From Algorimicrobium hallyeonense (lineage in GTDB: Bacteria; Bacteroidota; Bacteroidia; Flavobacteriales; Flavobacteriaceae), in the NCBI RefSeq assembly GCF_042657385.1, contig NZ_JBHSLA010000003.1, positions 186,001-250,000 on the forward strand: a stretch of DNA of 64,000 bases. The letters run 5' to 3'. The notes below the pieces were generated by a model, which was not told where the DNA came from, searched no databases, and saw nothing but the letters and a program-made list of their open reading frames with translations. How positions within the stretch are numbered: position 1 is the first letter of the stretch; the number at the start of each line of letters is the position of its first letter. Both the position numbers and the translations under genes were made by a program. Positions 62,442 through 64,000 of this stretch are shown here, one piece after another.

Positions 62442-63182
62442 ATGGTACGAAAAACGCTACTTAATCTCTTGTTTTTGTTTTCAGTGCAAGCTGTTTCTTC
62501 TCAAGTTCTTATTACCTTACTTCTAGGTGACAAATTAAACTCACCTAATATTGAGTTTGGTTTAGAAGGCGGTTATAATTTTTCAGATATTTCGGGTTTA
62601 GATAGTTCCAATCGGTTAGGAACTTTTAATTTGGGATTTTATTTCAATTTTAAAATGCAAGAGCAGCTTTACCTTTACACTGGTGTATTGGTAAAATCTA
62701 ATTTAGGTACTGCGGATTTAAGTTTGGCAGATTTAGAAGCGTCTGGCGTTAATTTTATAAGCCATGATGGAACATACACCCAAAGAATTAATTACTTTAT
62801 TGTTCCGGCTTATGCCAAATATGTTTTTAATAACAATATTTATGTTGAAGCTGGGCCATAATTTGGTTTACGCTATAAAGCATATGTAGAATATGTTAAT
62901 GAAGCCGGTGGTATAGATACGCGGATCCGTCAAGATAATAAAGATGCTGTTAACCCTATTGAAGCCGGCGCAGGGATGGGCATTGGTTACCGATTTAAAA
63001 AAATTGGCGGGTTATCCGTAGGATTGAGCTATTTTCAAGGCTTGGTAAACGTATATAAAGAGAACTCAAAAACTAAAAATAATTCTATATTTTTAAAATT
63101 GAATCTTCCTATAGGTGCTAAAAAAAGTGCTAAAAAAATTGAAGAAGCGCCTGTAATAGAAACAGATTCCTTATCAGATTAA
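62442..63182 (+). pseudogene. Outer-membrane beta-barrel protein gene with in-frame TAA
   Basis: A single frame of 246 codons broken by one TAA at 62859-62861. The first part (139 residues) has a signal peptide (LLFLFSVQAVSSQ) and barrel strands, ending YVFNNNIYVEAGP. After the stop the frame continues with FGLRYKAYVEYVNEAGG and later GAGMGIGYRFKKIGGLSVG, to a normal end at 63182. In outer-membrane barrel proteins the sequence here is normally GPQFG, so the TAA most simply arose from CAA (Gln) by one C-to-T change. It is likely a porin-family (OMP_b-brl_2) protein. The stop may be a real mutation or a sequencing error. Confidence 0.8.
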
Positions 63183-63184
63183 TT

Positions 63185-64000
63185 ATGAATTTTAAGACAC
63201 TAATAATCTCTAGTTTATTTGCTTTTGTTTGTTTTAATTTTGTACAAGCCCAACAGCCTAGCACAAAAGTTAGGGAGAAGTTTGAAACATATCGAGATAG
63301 TTTAAAGCAAGTTACGTATAATTATACCTTTCCTGTTTTTGGACAAGGCGCCTATAATAAAGGTTTTGATATTCCTTATCCGGTAGGAATTATGGGTAAT
63401 TTCATGTTTATGGAACAAGGCATTACGGTGGACAATTTACAGCTTGGTTTAGATACACGACTTATTAATATAGGCCTCACGCCTGTTAATTTTATTCAGT
63501 TTGGTAATAATGTGAATACTAGTTACACTGTTAATGTAAGACCCGATGTTTGGGTATTCCCGTTTTTAAATGTTTATGGAATTTTTGGCTATGGACATTC
63601 ACGAACGTAAATTAATTTAGTGTACCCCATTACTTTGCAATCTATAGTAGAGCAAAATGTAACTACGGCAGGTGTAGGCCTTATGTTCGCAGGCGCCGTT
63701 GGCCCTGTTTTTTTCTCGGTAGATGCTAATTTTACTTGGAACAAGCCGGAACTTTTAGATGAAGCCGTACCTGTGCGGGTTACGGGCATTAGGTTTGGTC
63801 ATAGTCATGTTTTTAAAAATAGACCAGATAGAAATATAGCCATTTGGGTTGGTGGATTTTTTATGGAAACAGGTAGTAATACGTCTGGACAGTTAAAATT
63901 AAAAGATGCCTTACCAAGTGCAGATGGTGTTAAACGCGATGAAATAGTCAATAATTATTATCAGTGGTATAATAATGAAGCTAGTATTCCACAAAAGGTT
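63185..64000 (+). pseudogene. Outer-membrane protein gene with in-frame TAA, truncated by the window end
   Basis: The frame begins MNFKTLIISSLFAFVCFNF (signal peptide to about residue 22, VQAQ) and reads beta-rich sequence to YGHSRT, then TAA at 63608-63610. It resumes in the same frame with INLVYPITLQSIVEQN, GLMFAGAVGPVFFSVDANFT and GGFFMETGSNTSGQLK, and is still open at the last base. The pattern resembles a family of Bacteroidota outer-membrane proteins of unknown function. A single-base change from CAA, AAA or GAA would explain the stop. It begins 2 bases after the preceding frame, so both would be in one operon. Confidence 0.78.

Noticed and set aside
62442..64000. Reassignment of TAA to glutamine
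   Set aside because: Many intact genes in the window end in TAA at family-appropriate lengths, so the standard code is used.
1..64000. tRNA, rRNA, integrase or intact insertion sequence
   Set aside because: No cloverleaf, rRNA segment, DDE/tyrosine-recombinase motif or flanking target duplication was recognised by reading; a covariance or profile search could still find a small RNA.

Overview
The window looks like a chromosomal scaffold piece from a low-GC member of the Flavobacteriaceae (Bacteroidota). The evidence is a type IX secretion (T9SS) cargo protein with a C-terminal sorting domain, a PorV/PorQ-family barrel, a PUR/DUF3276 DNA-binding protein, a long NusB, a DUF4105 (Lnb-type) protein, a flavobacterial-style RecQ, and promoters of the TTG - about 19 bp - TAnnTTTG type. 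A run of 99 N at 43210-43308 shows that it is a scaffold. No rRNA or tRNA gene, CRISPR array, integrase or intact insertion sequence was recognised.

Layout. (1) 1-7 kb is accessory sequence: a T9SS cargo gene, an unrecognised 249-residue protein, an AraC-type regulator paired with a small partner gene, two small genes (one truncated by a repeat), and more than 1 kb of interspersed hairpin repeats. (2) 7.0-39.8 kb is one very large surface-polysaccharide locus, all on the + strand. It holds a Wzm/Wzt ABC exporter, about 15 glycosyltransferases, three asparagine-synthetase-family proteins, four methyltransferases (two FkbM), a sulfotransferase, an acyltransferase, a Wzy/WaaL-type membrane protein and, last, a polyprenyl glycosylphosphotransferase that would start each chain. 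A repeat island at 22.5-23.1 kb splits it into two modules, and 9.0-14.3 kb is visibly more AT-rich. (3) 40-64 kb is mostly housekeeping: Lnb-like and PorV/Q-like genes, a repeat-filled gap region, a CDP-alcohol phosphatidyltransferase, a DUF808 protein, lptB, tatC, a KdsD-type isomerase, recQ, a cyclophilin-FKBP fusion, a TPR lipoprotein, a thioredoxin-like protein, a BASS transporter with a PlsC-like acyltransferase, a PUR protein, an ABC exporter, a Leu/Phe/Val dehydrogenase, nusB, a DUF1573 lipoprotein and yajC. It ends with two outer-membrane protein genes, each interrupted by an in-frame TAA.

How it fits together (inference). The glycosylphosphotransferase would load the first sugar phosphate on undecaprenyl phosphate. 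The glycosyltransferases and modifying enzymes would build and decorate the chain. Wzt, through its C-terminal domain, and Wzm would export it, and the Wzy/WaaL-type protein would polymerise or ligate it. KdsD-type isomerase (KDO precursor) and LptB (LPS transport) belong to the same envelope theme. In T9SS bacteria such a polysaccharide may also anchor secreted cargo.

The most unusual material is not a classical gene system. It is the dense repeat landscape (several unrelated families, heptamer arrays, a 383-bp tandem duplication), a gene whose 3' end is supplied by a repeat arm, two adjacent nonsense-interrupted outer-membrane genes, a RecQ without zinc-site cysteines, and three divergent asparagine-synthetase homologues in one glycan locus. 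All functions are read from sequence features only; no database search was run.
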